Notes under the pieces: model-generated
What the model saw: the letters and a program-made list of their open reading frames with translations, nothing else
The model's database searches: none
Told to the model about the DNA's origin: nothing
Shown here: positions 32,765-41,882 of the stretch, one piece after another
Layout: every line of letters begins with the position of its first letter
Position numbering within the stretch: position 1 is the stretch's first letter
Origin: Vibrio splendidus
GTDB lineage: Bacteria > Pseudomonadota > Gammaproteobacteria > Enterobacterales > Vibrionaceae
Reading direction: 5' to 3'
DNA length: 64,000 nucleotides
Assembly (NCBI RefSeq): GCF_001557875.1
Contig: NZ_LNRF01000013.1
Span: forward strand, 61,659-125,658
Made by a program: the position numbers and the translations under genes

Positions 32765-34390
32765 CTATTCTTTGATGTAGAGATCCTTAGAGTAGATACG
32801 CCCTTCAACGTTGTTCTTCGCAAAACCACCAACACTTGGTCGCACTAGACGAGCCTGCATGTAGTAGTAGATTGGCGCAATCGGCATGTCTTCTGCCAGC
32901 AACTGTTCAGCTTGGTCATAGAAACCTTGACGATCTTGTTCACTGGTGGCAGCTAACGCGCTGTCCATTGCTGCGTCGTACTTGTCACTGCTGTAACGAG
33001 CAAAGTTACCCGAAGAACCAGAGCGCAATAGGCTCAAGAAGGTTGATGCTTCGTTATAGTCACCACACCAAGAGGCGCGCATTACATCGAAATCACCTTG
33101 GCGACGTGACACCAAGTAAGACTTCCACTCTTGGTTTTCCAGTTCAACTTGTGCGCCTAGGTTACCTTTCAGCATTGACGCAATCGCCACTGCAATCGAC
33201 TTGTTCGATTCACTGGTGTTGTAAAGCAGTTTGAAATCCAACGGGTTAGACGCATCGTAGCCCGCTTCTTTCAGTAACTCTTTTGCTTTTTGATCACGTT
33301 CCTTTTGAGTCCACGTACTGTATTCAGGTTGTGTCGCATCAAAACCAGCCGTGTACTCATGTGCAAAGGTATAAGCCGGTAAGTTGCCCACCTGAGTCAC
33401 ACCATTGGTGATAACGTCACGCATCATAGAATAAGAGACAGCTTTACGTACTCGCGCATCATCAAAAGGTGGTCGCGTAGTATTGAATGCGTAGTAGTAA
33501 GTACACAGCAGAGGCACTGTGGTAAACGCATCTTGGTATTTGCTTTTAAGCTGCTGCGCCATGTGCGTCGGCACGTCCGACGTAATATCGACCTCGCCCA
33601 CTGCATAACGGTTAATCGAGGCATTCTGATTCTCAAACGGAATATAAGTTACTTGGGTTAATTGGGTATCTGAACTGTCCCAGTATTTCGGGTTCTTCTT
33701 AAGCTCGATGCGCTCGTTCACCACCCACTCGTCTAGTACGAATGCACCATTACCGACAAATTGCTTAGGATCGCTCCACGGCTTGTCGCTGTTTTCTAGC
33801 GTTGCCTTATGAACAGGCATCATTGAGGTGTGACCTGTCATCGCCACAAAGTAAGGCACTTGGCTGTCGAGTTCAAAGCGCACTGTATGTTTATCAACAG
33901 CCGAAACGCCTAGTTCTTCAATCGGCTTCTTACCTTCTGCCACATCAGCAATATTGTTGATTTTGGTGAGCTTCAGATACCAGACATTTGGCGATGCGGT
34001 TTTTGGGTCTACCGCGCGTCGTATCGCATACACGAAATCATCTGCCGTCACCGGATCGCCATTCGACCATTGCGCGTCTTTACGCAGGTGGAATACAAAG
34101 GTTTTGTTGTCTTCTGTTTCCCAAGATTCCGCGACACCTGGGGTGATATTGCCATCGCGATCTTGAATCACTAAACCTTCAAACAAGTCACGTAGAATGT
34201 GCATCTCCGGCAAGCCTTCTGCTTTTGCAGGATCTAGTGTCGCAGCCTCCGCATCATTCGCGCGCACTAAATGTTGTTCTTTCGCCAGAGAAGTTCCCGC
34301 AGGCAATGTGTCAGCAACGGCAGTTACTGAGATAAAAGGGGTCAATAGAGATGAAATGAGTAAAGCCGTTGAATGTTTCTTAAAATCCAT
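32765..34390 (-). CDS. Periplasmic peptide-binding protein, OppA/MppA family
   Basis: 541 residues with a signal peptide cut near AVA-D (residue 26). DPAKAEGLPEMHILRDLFEGLV, GNITPGVAESWETEDNKTFVFHLRKDAQWSNGDPVTADDFVYAIRR and FNTTRPPFDDARVRKAVSYSM are standard for OppA-type (SBP family 5) proteins. It binds peptides for an Opp/Dpp importer, no part of which is nearby. Divergent from mpaA, so it is probably an MppA-like murein tripeptide binder (inference). Confidence 0.87.
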   Translation of the reverse strand: MDFKKHSTALLISSLLTPFISVTAVADTLPAGTSLAKEQHLVRANDAEAATLDPAKAEGLPEMHILRDLFEGLVIQDRDGNITPGVAESWETEDNKTFVFHLRKDAQWSNGDPVTADDFVYAIRRAVDPKTASPNVWYLKLTKINNIADVAEGKKPIEELGVSAVDKHTVRFELDSQVPYFVAMTGHTSMMPVHKATLENSDKPWSDPKQFVGNGAFVLDEWVVNERIELKKNPKYWDSSDTQLTQVTYIPFENQNASINRYAVGEVDITSDVPTHMAQQLKSKYQDAFTTVPLLCTYYYAFNTTRPPFDDARVRKAVSYSMMRDVITNGVTQVGNLPAYTFAHEYTAGFDATQPEYSTWTQKERDQKAKELLKEAGYDASNPLDFKLLYNTSESNKSIAVAIASMLKGNLGAQVELENQEWKSYLVSRRQGDFDVMRASWCGDYNEASTFLSLLRSGSSGNFARYSSDKYDAAMDSALAATSEQDRQGFYDQAEQLLAEDMPIAPIYYYMQARLVRPSVGGFAKNNVEGRIYSKDLYIKE

Positions 34391-34534
34391 ATGTTTTTGC
34401 TCTCCTAGCCTATCTTTGAAGCAAGTAATAAAATTAACAATGCGACTGTTGACGAGTTTTAACGCTTTAGTTTATTTAAGTAAGCTTGTGTAATCGTTAA
34501 TACTTGATAGTACTTGATCAATCAGGAGATAAAG
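34391..34534. promoter_or_regulatory. Divergent promoter region between the peptide-binding gene and mpaA
   Basis: 144 bases. TACTTGAT is repeated directly at 34501 and 34511 (10-bp period, one helical turn), just before the AGGAG of mpaA. No further signal identified. Confidence 0.35.
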
Positions 34535-35245
34535 GTGAGTTTAATTCCAAGAACGGAAAGAGCTGCGTTTTCAATAAAGCCGCTATCATATGGGAAATCA
34601 GTGTTGGGTGCGCTTTTGATCTATTTCCCCGCGCAAATAGAAAGCGAATCTCGCGGGCTGATTTTAGCAGGCACACACGGTGATGAAACCGCTTCTATCG
34701 CAGGCTTGTCTTGCGCACTAAGAAGTTTGCCAGCCGCCAATTTGCGACATGATGTGGTTCTGTCGATGAACCCAGACGGCAATCAATTAGGCACACGCGC
34801 CAACGCCAATCAAGTCGATCTGAACCGCGCCTTTCCGACTCAAAATTGGACAGAAAACGGCACCGTCTATCGCTGGAGTTCTCACACACCAGTCAGAGAT
34901 GTAAAAGTAAAAACGGGACAAACCGACCAGCTAGAACCTGAAGTGCAATCACTGATCAACCTCATTGAACAGCGCAAACCCAAGTTCGTCATCTCTTTCC
35001 ACGAACCACTCGCCATGGTCGACGACCCAAGTCAATCGGAACTTGCCACTTGGCTAGGCAAACAGTTCAACCTACCGCTCGTTGAAGACGTGGATTACGA
35101 AACTCCAGGCTCATTCGGCACTTGGTGCCAAGAAAGAAACCTGCCATGCATTACTGTAGAGCTACCGCCCGTATCTGCGGATCTGACTATCGAGCAGTAT
35201 TTAGATGCGTTTATCGCAGTGTTAGAATTTGATAATAGCGATTAA
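34535..35245 (+). CDS. mpaA: Murein peptide amidase A (zinc carboxypeptidase, M14-like)
   Basis: 236 residues from GTG 34535, chosen because AGGAG lies 6 bases upstream. LILAGTHGDETASIAG holds the H-x-x-E zinc motif (about residues 46-49), NPDGNQLGTRANANQVDLNRAFPT the arginine/asparagine substrate site, and ISFHEPLAMVDD the third zinc His. CITVELPP carries the catalytic Glu. MpaA cleaves the gamma-D-Glu-Dap bond of murein tripeptide in the cytosol, the last step of cell-wall peptide recycling. Its divergent neighbour probably supplies the peptide. Confidence 0.88.
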   Translation: MSLIPRTERAAFSIKPLSYGKSVLGALLIYFPAQIESESRGLILAGTHGDETASIAGLSCALRSLPAANLRHDVVLSMNPDGNQLGTRANANQVDLNRAFPTQNWTENGTVYRWSSHTPVRDVKVKTGQTDQLEPEVQSLINLIEQRKPKFVISFHEPLAMVDDPSQSELATWLGKQFNLPLVEDVDYETPGSFGTWCQERNLPCITVELPPVSADLTIEQYLDAFIAVLEFDNSD

Positions 35246-35366
35246 ACAAACTTATTTTCGGAAAATTCCGTTCACCTTAAATGCAAATTTAGCGAAACGT
35301 AAATTATTGAAAGTATATAAAATTCGCTTATGTTCGTGTCCACAGATACAGGAGCAGATCAATATA

Positions 35367-35396
35367 TAAATGACTACGCATGTGGGAAGTCATTTA
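35367..35396. terminator. Hairpin between convergent mpaA and TauE/SafE genes
   Basis: TAAATGACT (35367-35375) and AGTCATTTA (35388-35396) form a perfect 9-bp stem with a 12-base loop. No strong T-run follows on either strand, so it may be a weak terminator or a binding site. Confidence 0.4.
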
Positions 35397-35411
35397 ACTT
35401 AATACCCAATA

Positions 35412-36176
35412 CTAACAAAACAGAACGACACTCACTAAGCCGTCAACCGTCAACTTAATTCCTGAAATAAAAAGAAACAGATAACACAATCGATACACCC
35501 ATATTTGATTAACGCGATGTAATAACCACACTCCGAGCTTAACGCCAACAGGAGCGAGAGGCATCAGAATCAATGCCGTCATCATATTGATCGTATCGAA
35601 CTCACCTAAGGCAGCATAAGGAACCAATTTGGCTAAATTGACTAAGCCAAACAATACGGCCATGGTCGCTACCAAAACAACTTTATCCAGTTTCAATGGC
35701 AACATGTAAATACTTGCTGGCCCACCGCCCGCGTGAATTGCAGTGCTAGAAAAACCACTCAACGTGCTCCAAAACCACGCACTTATTTTTCCACCCGCTT
35801 TTTTCTCGTCCACACCCAAGAGTAAATACTGACCGCAAAATAGCAGAGAAAGAAGCCCAATGAGTAACTTCAATCCAGCCTCAGGTGTAATACTCAGAAA
35901 CAACCCTGCCAAGATGACGCCAACAACCGCCCCAGGAAGCATGTTCTTAATGACTGAATAATCAGCATTACGATAATGATGTTTTACCGCAAACACATCC
36001 ATTACACACAATATTGGCAATAAGATGGCAGCAGCTTGAGTAGGTGCAATGGTTATTGCCATAAGGGGAACAGCGATAATACCTAACGCACCGCCTAATC
36101 CCCCTTTTCCAATTCCATAAATCAACACGGCGGGAATCGCAGTCACATAAAACCAAGGTTCAGTCACAATGAGCAT
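35412..36176 (-). CDS. TauE/SafE-family anion exporter
   Basis: 254 residues with about eight membrane segments in two related halves. GIGKGGLGGALGIIAVPLMAI (about 21-41) is the first-half signature and FSSTAIHAGGGPASIYMLPL (about 137-156) the second. Family members move sulfite, sulfonates or small organic anions out of the cell. The gene is co-directional with the TIM-barrel isomerase upstream (52-bp gap), so they likely form an operon. The substrate is unknown; why it lies at the edge of an inositol region is discussed in the findings. Confidence 0.82.
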   Translation of the reverse strand: MLIVTEPWFYVTAIPAVLIYGIGKGGLGGALGIIAVPLMAITIAPTQAAAILLPILCVMDVFAVKHHYRNADYSVIKNMLPGAVVGVILAGLFLSITPEAGLKLLIGLLSLLFCGQYLLLGVDEKKAGGKISAWFWSTLSGFSSTAIHAGGGPASIYMLPLKLDKVVLVATMAVLFGLVNLAKLVPYAALGEFDTINMMTALILMPLAPVGVKLGVWLLHRVNQIWVYRLCYLFLFISGIKLTVDGLVSVVLFC

Positions 36177-36228
36177 GTGCTGTACCCTTTGTTGACTAAG
36201 GTTTTTTTAGCAATGCTATACCTAACCA

Positions 36229-37119
36229 TTAACCAAACCCTTTTTGATTCAAAAACAATCGACTGCGTTTGATATCAGCTAGAGTTCCATCAGCATCTTG
36301 GGGAGCACGCTCTTGTTCAATAGTGATCCAGTCTGAATAACCGATTTGATTGATAGCCAACTGTACTTCGGCGTAGTTGATCGCACCTTCGCCGATAGGA
36401 CACATCACTCCTTGTGCGCAAGCAGCCCAGAAACCTACCTTGCTTTCGATAACATCGGAAAATACGGCGTCATTGATATCCTTGAAATGGACATATTCTA
36501 ATCGAGATGCGTACTCAATTAGGCTTTTCGCTGGATCCATGGCGGCATAATACAGATGACCAGTATCTAAACAGAGCCCAACCTCTTCTCTCGATAAATC
36601 AGCCAACATTCGGTCAATTTCATCACGGTACTCTATATAACCACCCGCATGAGGATGAACAACAGGGCGAATATCATAATATCTAGCGATAGCAGCAATA
36701 TCACGAATGGTTTGCATCATTATGTCCCAGAGCTGGTTGCCTAATCTTGGAGCTTCGTCGCTCAATCCAGCGCATGCACTGCGCACATCATTTACACAAT
36801 CAATCACGACCAGCTTTTTGCTGCCAATACGTTGAAGCATCGAGCATAAATCATGTGTTCGGTTCAAGATGTCCTCTTTATGCTCTAAAGATGAAAGCGG
36901 TTCAAAAAGTGTACCAGCACAGATCACCAAGCCATTAGCTTTGATCGCCGTATTAACAAGCTCTCCTTTTAGAGGCATATAGCCAAATGGGCCAAGCTCT
37001 ATTCCTTGATATCCAGCGGCTTTACTTTCCACGATAACGGTATTCCATGATGGATTATGGACGTTAGTGGCAGACTCCACGCCCCAACAACAAGGTGCGC
37101 ATGCAATTAAGCTATTCAT
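36229..37119 (-). CDS. Sugar phosphate isomerase/epimerase-like TIM barrel (IolE/IolI-like)
   Basis: 296 residues with GGAG before ATG. It belongs to the xylose isomerase-like TIM barrel superfamily: GIELGPFGYMP, VVHPHAGGYIEYRDE, VGLCLDTGHLYYAAMDP (about 181-197), RLEYVHFKDIND and WITIEQERAPQD provide the Glu/Asp/His metal ligands. IolE (inosose dehydratase) and IolI (inosose isomerase) are in this group, and the position beside atoB and iolA points to an inositol-related substrate. IolE proper is the gene at 58785, so this one may act on another inosose or its keto-acid product. Confidence 0.7.
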   Translation of the reverse strand: MNSLIACAPCCWGVESATNVHNPSWNTVIVESKAAGYQGIELGPFGYMPLKGELVNTAIKANGLVICAGTLFEPLSSLEHKEDILNRTHDLCSMLQRIGSKKLVVIDCVNDVRSACAGLSDEAPRLGNQLWDIMMQTIRDIAAIARYYDIRPVVHPHAGGYIEYRDEIDRMLADLSREEVGLCLDTGHLYYAAMDPAKSLIEYASRLEYVHFKDINDAVFSDVIESKVGFWAACAQGVMCPIGEGAINYAEVQLAINQIGYSDWITIEQERAPQDADGTLADIKRSRLFLNQKGFG

Positions 37120-37198
37120 GACTATTCTCCATTCGATTTAGCGTTAATACGCAGCAATAACGCTTAAGTAATATACGCCAATTACTTGCAGCCTCATG

Positions 37199-37212
37199 TT
37201 GCATTTATGCAA
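37199..37212. promoter_or_regulatory. Palindrome in the divergent promoter before the thiolase gene
   Basis: TTGCAT-TT-ATGCAA, perfect 6-bp arms, in the 250-bp gap between the TIM-barrel gene and atoB. It may be an operator. I did not see the inositol palindrome in this gap. Confidence 0.35.
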
Positions 37213-37369
37213 ACCGCGTTTCTACCAACGGCTATAACACCTCCTTCTCAGTGCCTTTAGAATGAATTCATCAACAAAGAATAACCGCACGCTGCGTTCT
37301 GTGTATTTACGAACTCTCAGCGCCTCATTGAACTGTTAACTCAGCTTTACCTTGATACAGGATATTACG

Positions 37370-38578
37370 ATGGAACCTATCTACATTATTGCAGCGAAAC
37401 GTACACCAATTGGCAGCTTCAACGGCGCACTATCTTCAGTTTCTGCGCCCACACTAGGCGCAGCTGCAATTAAAGGTGCAATCAGTCAATGTCATATCGA
37501 CCCGACGCTTATTGATGAAGTAATAGTCGGTAACGTACTCAGTGCTGGTATTGGTATGGGACCGGGTCGCCAAGCCTCAATTCAAGCCGGTATTCCAGAA
37601 ACAGTCCCTGCATACACTCTCAATATGATTTGTGGAAGTGGGATGAAAACGGTCATGGATGCGGCAAGTCATATCAAAGCGGGTGATGCTGAGATCGTTG
37701 TTGCCTGCGGAATGGAGAGCATGTCTCAAGCCCCATTTGTACAAACGCACAAAGTTAGAAGTGGCGTTCGTATGGGAAATATTTCGTTAGAAGACAGCAT
37801 CATTACCGATGGTTTAACCGATGCATTTAATCATTATCACATGGGTATCACTGCAGAAAACATTGCAGAATCCTTATCTATTTCGCGTGAAGAACAAGAT
37901 GCGTTTGCACTCAAAAGTCAGCTAAACGCAGCAAGCGCACTGGAGAGCCACGGTTTTAAAAGTGAAATTGAACCAATAGAAGTATCGTTGCGTCGAAAAC
38001 AATATACCGTCGAGCTTGATGAATATCCAAAGACAGATAGCACATCAGAGAGTCTTAGTCGTTTACGTCCAGCGTTTAAAAAAGATGGCACTGTTACAGC
38101 AGGAAATGCCTCGGGTATTAACGATGGTGCAGCCGCGATCATCTTGGCATCCAAATCAGCAGTAGAGCGATACCAACTAAAGCCGATGGCAGAAATCGTT
38201 AGCTACGCTCAAGCAGGTTTGTCTCCGGACATTATGGGGCTAGGCCCCGTTCCCGCGATCACCAATGCACTGGAAAAGTCCGACCTTTCACTGCAAGACA
38301 TCGAGTATTTTGAGCTTAATGAAGCCTTTGCAGCTCAAGCTATCGGCGTTACAAAGCAGCTCGCAGAGAAACACAACGTTGATCAAAGCTGGATACTAGA
38401 ACGCACAAACCATAACGGCGGTGCTATTGCTTTAGGCCATCCACTTGGTGCATCTGGGATCCGTATTCTTGTCAGCTTGGCGTATCAACTAGAGCGAAAG
38501 CAACAAGACTATGGCTTAGCGTCTTTATGTATAGGTGGAGGCATGGGTACTGCCGTAATCATCAAACGTTGCTCGTAG
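37370..38578 (+). CDS. atoB: Acetyl-CoA C-acetyltransferase (thiolase)
   Basis: 402 residues from ATG 37370 with AGGA upstream. Catalytic residues are visible: Cys in NMICGSGMKTVMDA (about 89), His in GGAIALGHPLGASG (about 356), Cys in LCIGGGMGTAV (about 387), and NEAFAAQA. Normal length. It condenses two acetyl-CoA to acetoacetyl-CoA or does the reverse. Next come both CoA-transferase subunits, forming atoB-atoD-atoA on the plus strand inside an inositol region. Confidence 0.92.
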   Translation: MEPIYIIAAKRTPIGSFNGALSSVSAPTLGAAAIKGAISQCHIDPTLIDEVIVGNVLSAGIGMGPGRQASIQAGIPETVPAYTLNMICGSGMKTVMDAASHIKAGDAEIVVACGMESMSQAPFVQTHKVRSGVRMGNISLEDSIITDGLTDAFNHYHMGITAENIAESLSISREEQDAFALKSQLNAASALESHGFKSEIEPIEVSLRRKQYTVELDEYPKTDSTSESLSRLRPAFKKDGTVTAGNASGINDGAAAIILASKSAVERYQLKPMAEIVSYAQAGLSPDIMGLGPVPAITNALEKSDLSLQDIEYFELNEAFAAQAIGVTKQLAEKHNVDQSWILERTNHNGGAIALGHPLGASGIRILVSLAYQLERKQQDYGLASLCIGGGMGTAVIIKRCS

Positions 38579-38712
38579 CCAAGTACTAAACGACAACGTA
38601 GAAACGACCAAGTAAAAAACAAATAGCATGATTGTGTAAAAATTATCAGCCGCAGTCATACCAAAAATTAAGTTAGACAAGGCGATGAGCCAACTCTGTA
38701 TAGGGGCGAATT

Positions 38713-39369
38713 ATGAGAAAAAAAATTAGTGCCAACGAGATTGCGGAAAAATTGCATGATGGGATGACCATCATGATTGGCGGCTTTATGGCAAATGGCG
38801 CACCAGAGAACCTTATCGACCTACTACTCGAACATAACATCCAAGACATCACGCTAATTTCGACCGATACTGGGACTCAAACTACAGGTTCCGGTCGACT
38901 TATTGCAGCAAAACTCATCAAAAAACTCTATGCATCTCACATTGGTACCAACCCAGAAACGGGGCACCAAATGAACAATCAAGAGCTAGATGTCGAACTG
39001 GTGCCACAAGGTACATTAGCCGAGCGTATTCGCGCAGGAGGCGCTGGACTTGGCGGCATTCTCACCCCAACAGGCCTTGGCACTATGGTGGCTGAGGGTA
39101 AACAAGTTATCAATATTGATGGGGAAGATTATTTATTAGAAAAACCTCTGCGCGCGGACCTTGCTTTTATACGCGGTTCAGTTGTCGATACCAAAGGAAA
39201 TGTGTTTTACAAGAAAACCACTCAAAACTTCAATCCATTAATGGCGACCGCTGCAGACCTTGTGATTGTTGAAGCTGAAAAACTTGTTCCAGTTGGCGAC
39301 ATCGAACCAGAGTCAGTACATACCCCAGGTCTATATGTAGATCACGTCTATCAAAAGGAAGCGAAATAA
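38713..39369 (+). CDS. atoD: 3-oxoacid CoA-transferase subunit A
   Basis: 218 residues with AGGGGCG before ATG. GMTIMIGGFMANGAPENLIDLLL is the CoA-binding glycine-rich start of alpha subunits, followed by LISTDTGTQTTG and EKPLRADLAFIRGSVVDTKGN. It pairs with the B subunit, whose ATG overlaps its stop (TAATG). The pair moves CoA between acetate/acetyl-CoA and short 3-oxo acids such as acetoacetate. Confidence 0.9.
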   Translation: MRKKISANEIAEKLHDGMTIMIGGFMANGAPENLIDLLLEHNIQDITLISTDTGTQTTGSGRLIAAKLIKKLYASHIGTNPETGHQMNNQELDVELVPQGTLAERIRAGGAGLGGILTPTGLGTMVAEGKQVINIDGEDYLLEKPLRADLAFIRGSVVDTKGNVFYKKTTQNFNPLMATAADLVIVEAEKLVPVGDIEPESVHTPGLYVDHVYQKEAK

Positions 39370-40100
39370 TGACGGATATTATTTGTAAACCTCAATCTGT
39401 TTATGGCGATGCGCCTTTGGCAAGCAAGATTACCGATAAGGCAGTAATACGCCGAAATATTGCTTGGAGAGTAGCTCAAGAACTGCATGACGGCGACGTC
39501 GTGAACTTGGGGATCGGCATGCCCTCTTTGGTTGCAAATGAAATTGATTCGGAAGTCGAGCTCATACTGCAATCTGAAAATGGATTACTTGGTATTGATG
39601 CTATTGCTGACGACAGTAATACGGACGCCGATTTAGTCAATGCAGGTGGACAACCGATTACTGCAACCAAAGGCGCAAGCTATTTTAACAGTGCCGACTC
39701 TTTCACCATTATTCGCGGTGGTCATGTTGATGTAACGGTTCTCGGAGCACTGCAAGTCGATGAGCAAGGTAATCTTGCTAACTGGATTATCCCTGGGAAA
39801 ATGGTCCCAGGGATGGGAGGTGCTATGGATCTAGTCGTAGGCGCAAAAAAAGTCATCGTCTCAATGGAGCATACAGCGAAAGGTAAACACAAGCTTCTTA
39901 AAACCTGCTCTCTGCCATTAACCGCGCTTAATCAGGTCGACATGGTCATCACAGAGATGGGCGTGATATCCATTCATAAGTCCCAAATGATATTAACGGA
40001 GATAGCCCCTGGCTACACCCCTGAAGAAGTGCAACAAGCAACAGAAGCAACCTTGATAATCCCGACACCTCTCAACATTATGCCACTTCCAAAACATTAG
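39369..40100 (+). CDS. atoA: 3-oxoacid CoA-transferase subunit B
   Basis: 243 residues. VVNLGIGMPSLVANEI and LQSENGLLGI (about 57-66), whose Glu forms the CoA thioester, are the subunit B signatures. The N-terminus has about 20 extra residues relative to typical AtoA; an ATG inside (IGMPS) is too late to be a start. It overlaps the A subunit gene by one base and is followed by a terminator at 40165. Confidence 0.9.
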   Translation: MTDIICKPQSVYGDAPLASKITDKAVIRRNIAWRVAQELHDGDVVNLGIGMPSLVANEIDSEVELILQSENGLLGIDAIADDSNTDADLVNAGGQPITATKGASYFNSADSFTIIRGGHVDVTVLGALQVDEQGNLANWIIPGKMVPGMGGAMDLVVGAKKVIVSMEHTAKGKHKLLKTCSLPLTALNQVDMVITEMGVISIHKSQMILTEIAPGYTPEEVQQATEATLIIPTPLNIMPLPKH

Positions 40101-40164
40101 ATTTTCTAAATAGTGAATCGTGTTACTGCGTTTTTATTTGTTATGACTGCTCCACGTCATATTC

Positions 40165-40194
40165 GCCCATGCTGTTACAGCATGGGCTTTTTTA
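40165..40194 (+). terminator. Terminator of the ato operon
   Basis: GCCCATGCTG-TTA-CAGCATGGGC (40165-40187) followed by seven Ts. Confidence 0.92.
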
Positions 40195-40300
40195 TTGTGT
40201 TCACGGCTGCACCAAGGTTATCGATTAAAAAGCACCGATCCTTTCGATTAATTAAACGCATCATCTAATGCAGTAACTGCGTATCTTCCTTTTTTAGTAC

Positions 40301-40331
40301 AAAAAAGCAGTAACCTAAATGGCTACTGCTT
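40301..40331 (-). terminator. Terminator of the iolC-iolA unit
   Basis: AAGCAGTA (40305-40312) pairs with TACTGCTT (40324-40331) plus CC/GG inside; read on the minus strand it ends in TTTTTT. It is 32 bases beyond the iolA stop. Confidence 0.8.
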
Positions 40332-40362
40332 ATTTTGAAACTACCTAAAACAATAGCTCCGA

Positions 40363-41871
40363 TTACATCGTCGGAAAGTTAAAGCTGCTAGTGTGCTCTT
40401 CCAATCGCACGCTGGCAGGCCAGCGACTCGTGACCGTTTTCATTCTTGTATAAAAACGAACCCCATCATTACCGTGCATATTTAAAGGCCCAAAGATAGA
40501 GCGTTTCCACCCGCCAAAACTATGAAATGCCATTGGTACAGGAAGAGGGACATTGATACCCACCATCCCAGCCAACACCTCTTCTTGAAACTGACGCGCA
40601 GCCTCACCACCTCGAGTAAAAATAGCCGTACCATTACCATACTCGTGTCGATTAATTAGGTCTAAGCCCGTTGCATAATTAGGTACTCGCACAATCACCA
40701 ACACTGGACCAAAAATTTCATCTTTGTAAATTATCATCTCAGGGGAAACATGGTCAAACAAAGTCGGCCCAACAAAATACCCCTCTTTGTGGCCTTTAAC
40801 CTCAAGCGATCGTCCATCAACCAGAAGTGAAGCACCTTGCAACTCTCCCTCAGAAATATAATCACAAATTTTTTGTTTATGAGCCGCTGAAATAACAGGA
40901 CCCATATCGTTTTCCCGTCCTTCCACAATCCCAGGCCCGACTCGCATGGACTGTATCTGCGTTTGTAATTTATCGGTTAAACGATCGGCCGTTTCATCCC
41001 CGACAACCACTACCACAGATAATGCCATACAACGTTCACCCGCAGCGCCATATGCCGCTCCCATGATGGCTTGAGAGGTCATATCTAGGTCAGCATCTGG
41101 CATCACTAAGCAGTGGTTTTTCGCACCACCCAATGCTTGGCAACGCTTACCATGAGCAGAAGCTGTGGTATAGATGTACTCCGCAATCGGTGTAGAGCCA
41201 ACAAAGCTGACCGCTTGTACACGTTCATCGGTAAGCAATACATCCACAGCTCGTTTATCGCCATTTACCACATTGAAGACGCCATCGGGTAGCCCTGCTT
41301 CTTTAAGTAACAAAGCCAGTTCTATGGCCAGTGACGGATCTTTTTCAGAAGGTTTCAAAACAAATGTATTACCCGTAGCCAGTGCTACAGGGAACATCCA
41401 CATAGGAACCATTGCAGGGAAATTAAATGGTGTGATGCCAACGCACACGCCCAATGGCTGCATTAATGAATGACTATCTATGCCAGTGCCAACATTAGAT
41501 GAGTGCTCGCCTTTTTGTAGATGTGGGATACCACAAGCAAACTCAACCACTTCGAGTCCTCGAGCTAACTCCCCAACGGCATCTGAATAGACCTTCCCAT
41601 GCTCACTAGAGATCAGGCGCGCTAAACGGTCAAGATTAGCCTCGACTAAGGCTTTAAATGCAAACAACACACGGGCACGTTTCAATGGTGATGTTTTAGC
41701 CCACCCCAGATGAGAATGTTGAGCGGACTCAATAGCTTGTGCCGTTTGTTCTTCATTACTTAAAACAACTTGCTTTGTTTGCAGGCCTGTTGCCGGATCA
41801 AAGATCGGAGCAACGCGTTCCGTTTGATAGTCGCTTATTTCACCATTAATAAAATTAAATACGGTTTTCAT
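40363..41871 (-). CDS. iolA: (Methyl)malonate-semialdehyde dehydrogenase, CoA-acylating
   Basis: 502 residues, the usual length. FNFINGEISD (N-terminus), PFNFPAMVPMWMFPVALATGNTFVLKPSEKDP, FVGSTPIAEYIY, GGAKNHCLVMPDADLD and GAAYGAAGERCMALS with the catalytic Cys (about 281) are characteristic of MmsA/IolA. It oxidises malonate semialdehyde, the end product of inositol breakdown, to acetyl-CoA, CO2 and NADH. It lies 11 bases after the iolC-DUF2090 gene in the same operon. Confidence 0.92.
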   Translation of the reverse strand: MKTVFNFINGEISDYQTERVAPIFDPATGLQTKQVVLSNEEQTAQAIESAQHSHLGWAKTSPLKRARVLFAFKALVEANLDRLARLISSEHGKVYSDAVGELARGLEVVEFACGIPHLQKGEHSSNVGTGIDSHSLMQPLGVCVGITPFNFPAMVPMWMFPVALATGNTFVLKPSEKDPSLAIELALLLKEAGLPDGVFNVVNGDKRAVDVLLTDERVQAVSFVGSTPIAEYIYTTASAHGKRCQALGGAKNHCLVMPDADLDMTSQAIMGAAYGAAGERCMALSVVVVVGDETADRLTDKLQTQIQSMRVGPGIVEGRENDMGPVISAAHKQKICDYISEGELQGASLLVDGRSLEVKGHKEGYFVGPTLFDHVSPEMIIYKDEIFGPVLVIVRVPNYATGLDLINRHEYGNGTAIFTRGGEAARQFQEEVLAGMVGINVPLPVPMAFHSFGGWKRSIFGPLNMHGNDGVRFYTRMKTVTSRWPASVRLEEHTSSFNFPTM

Positions 41872-41882
41872 AACTGGGTCCT

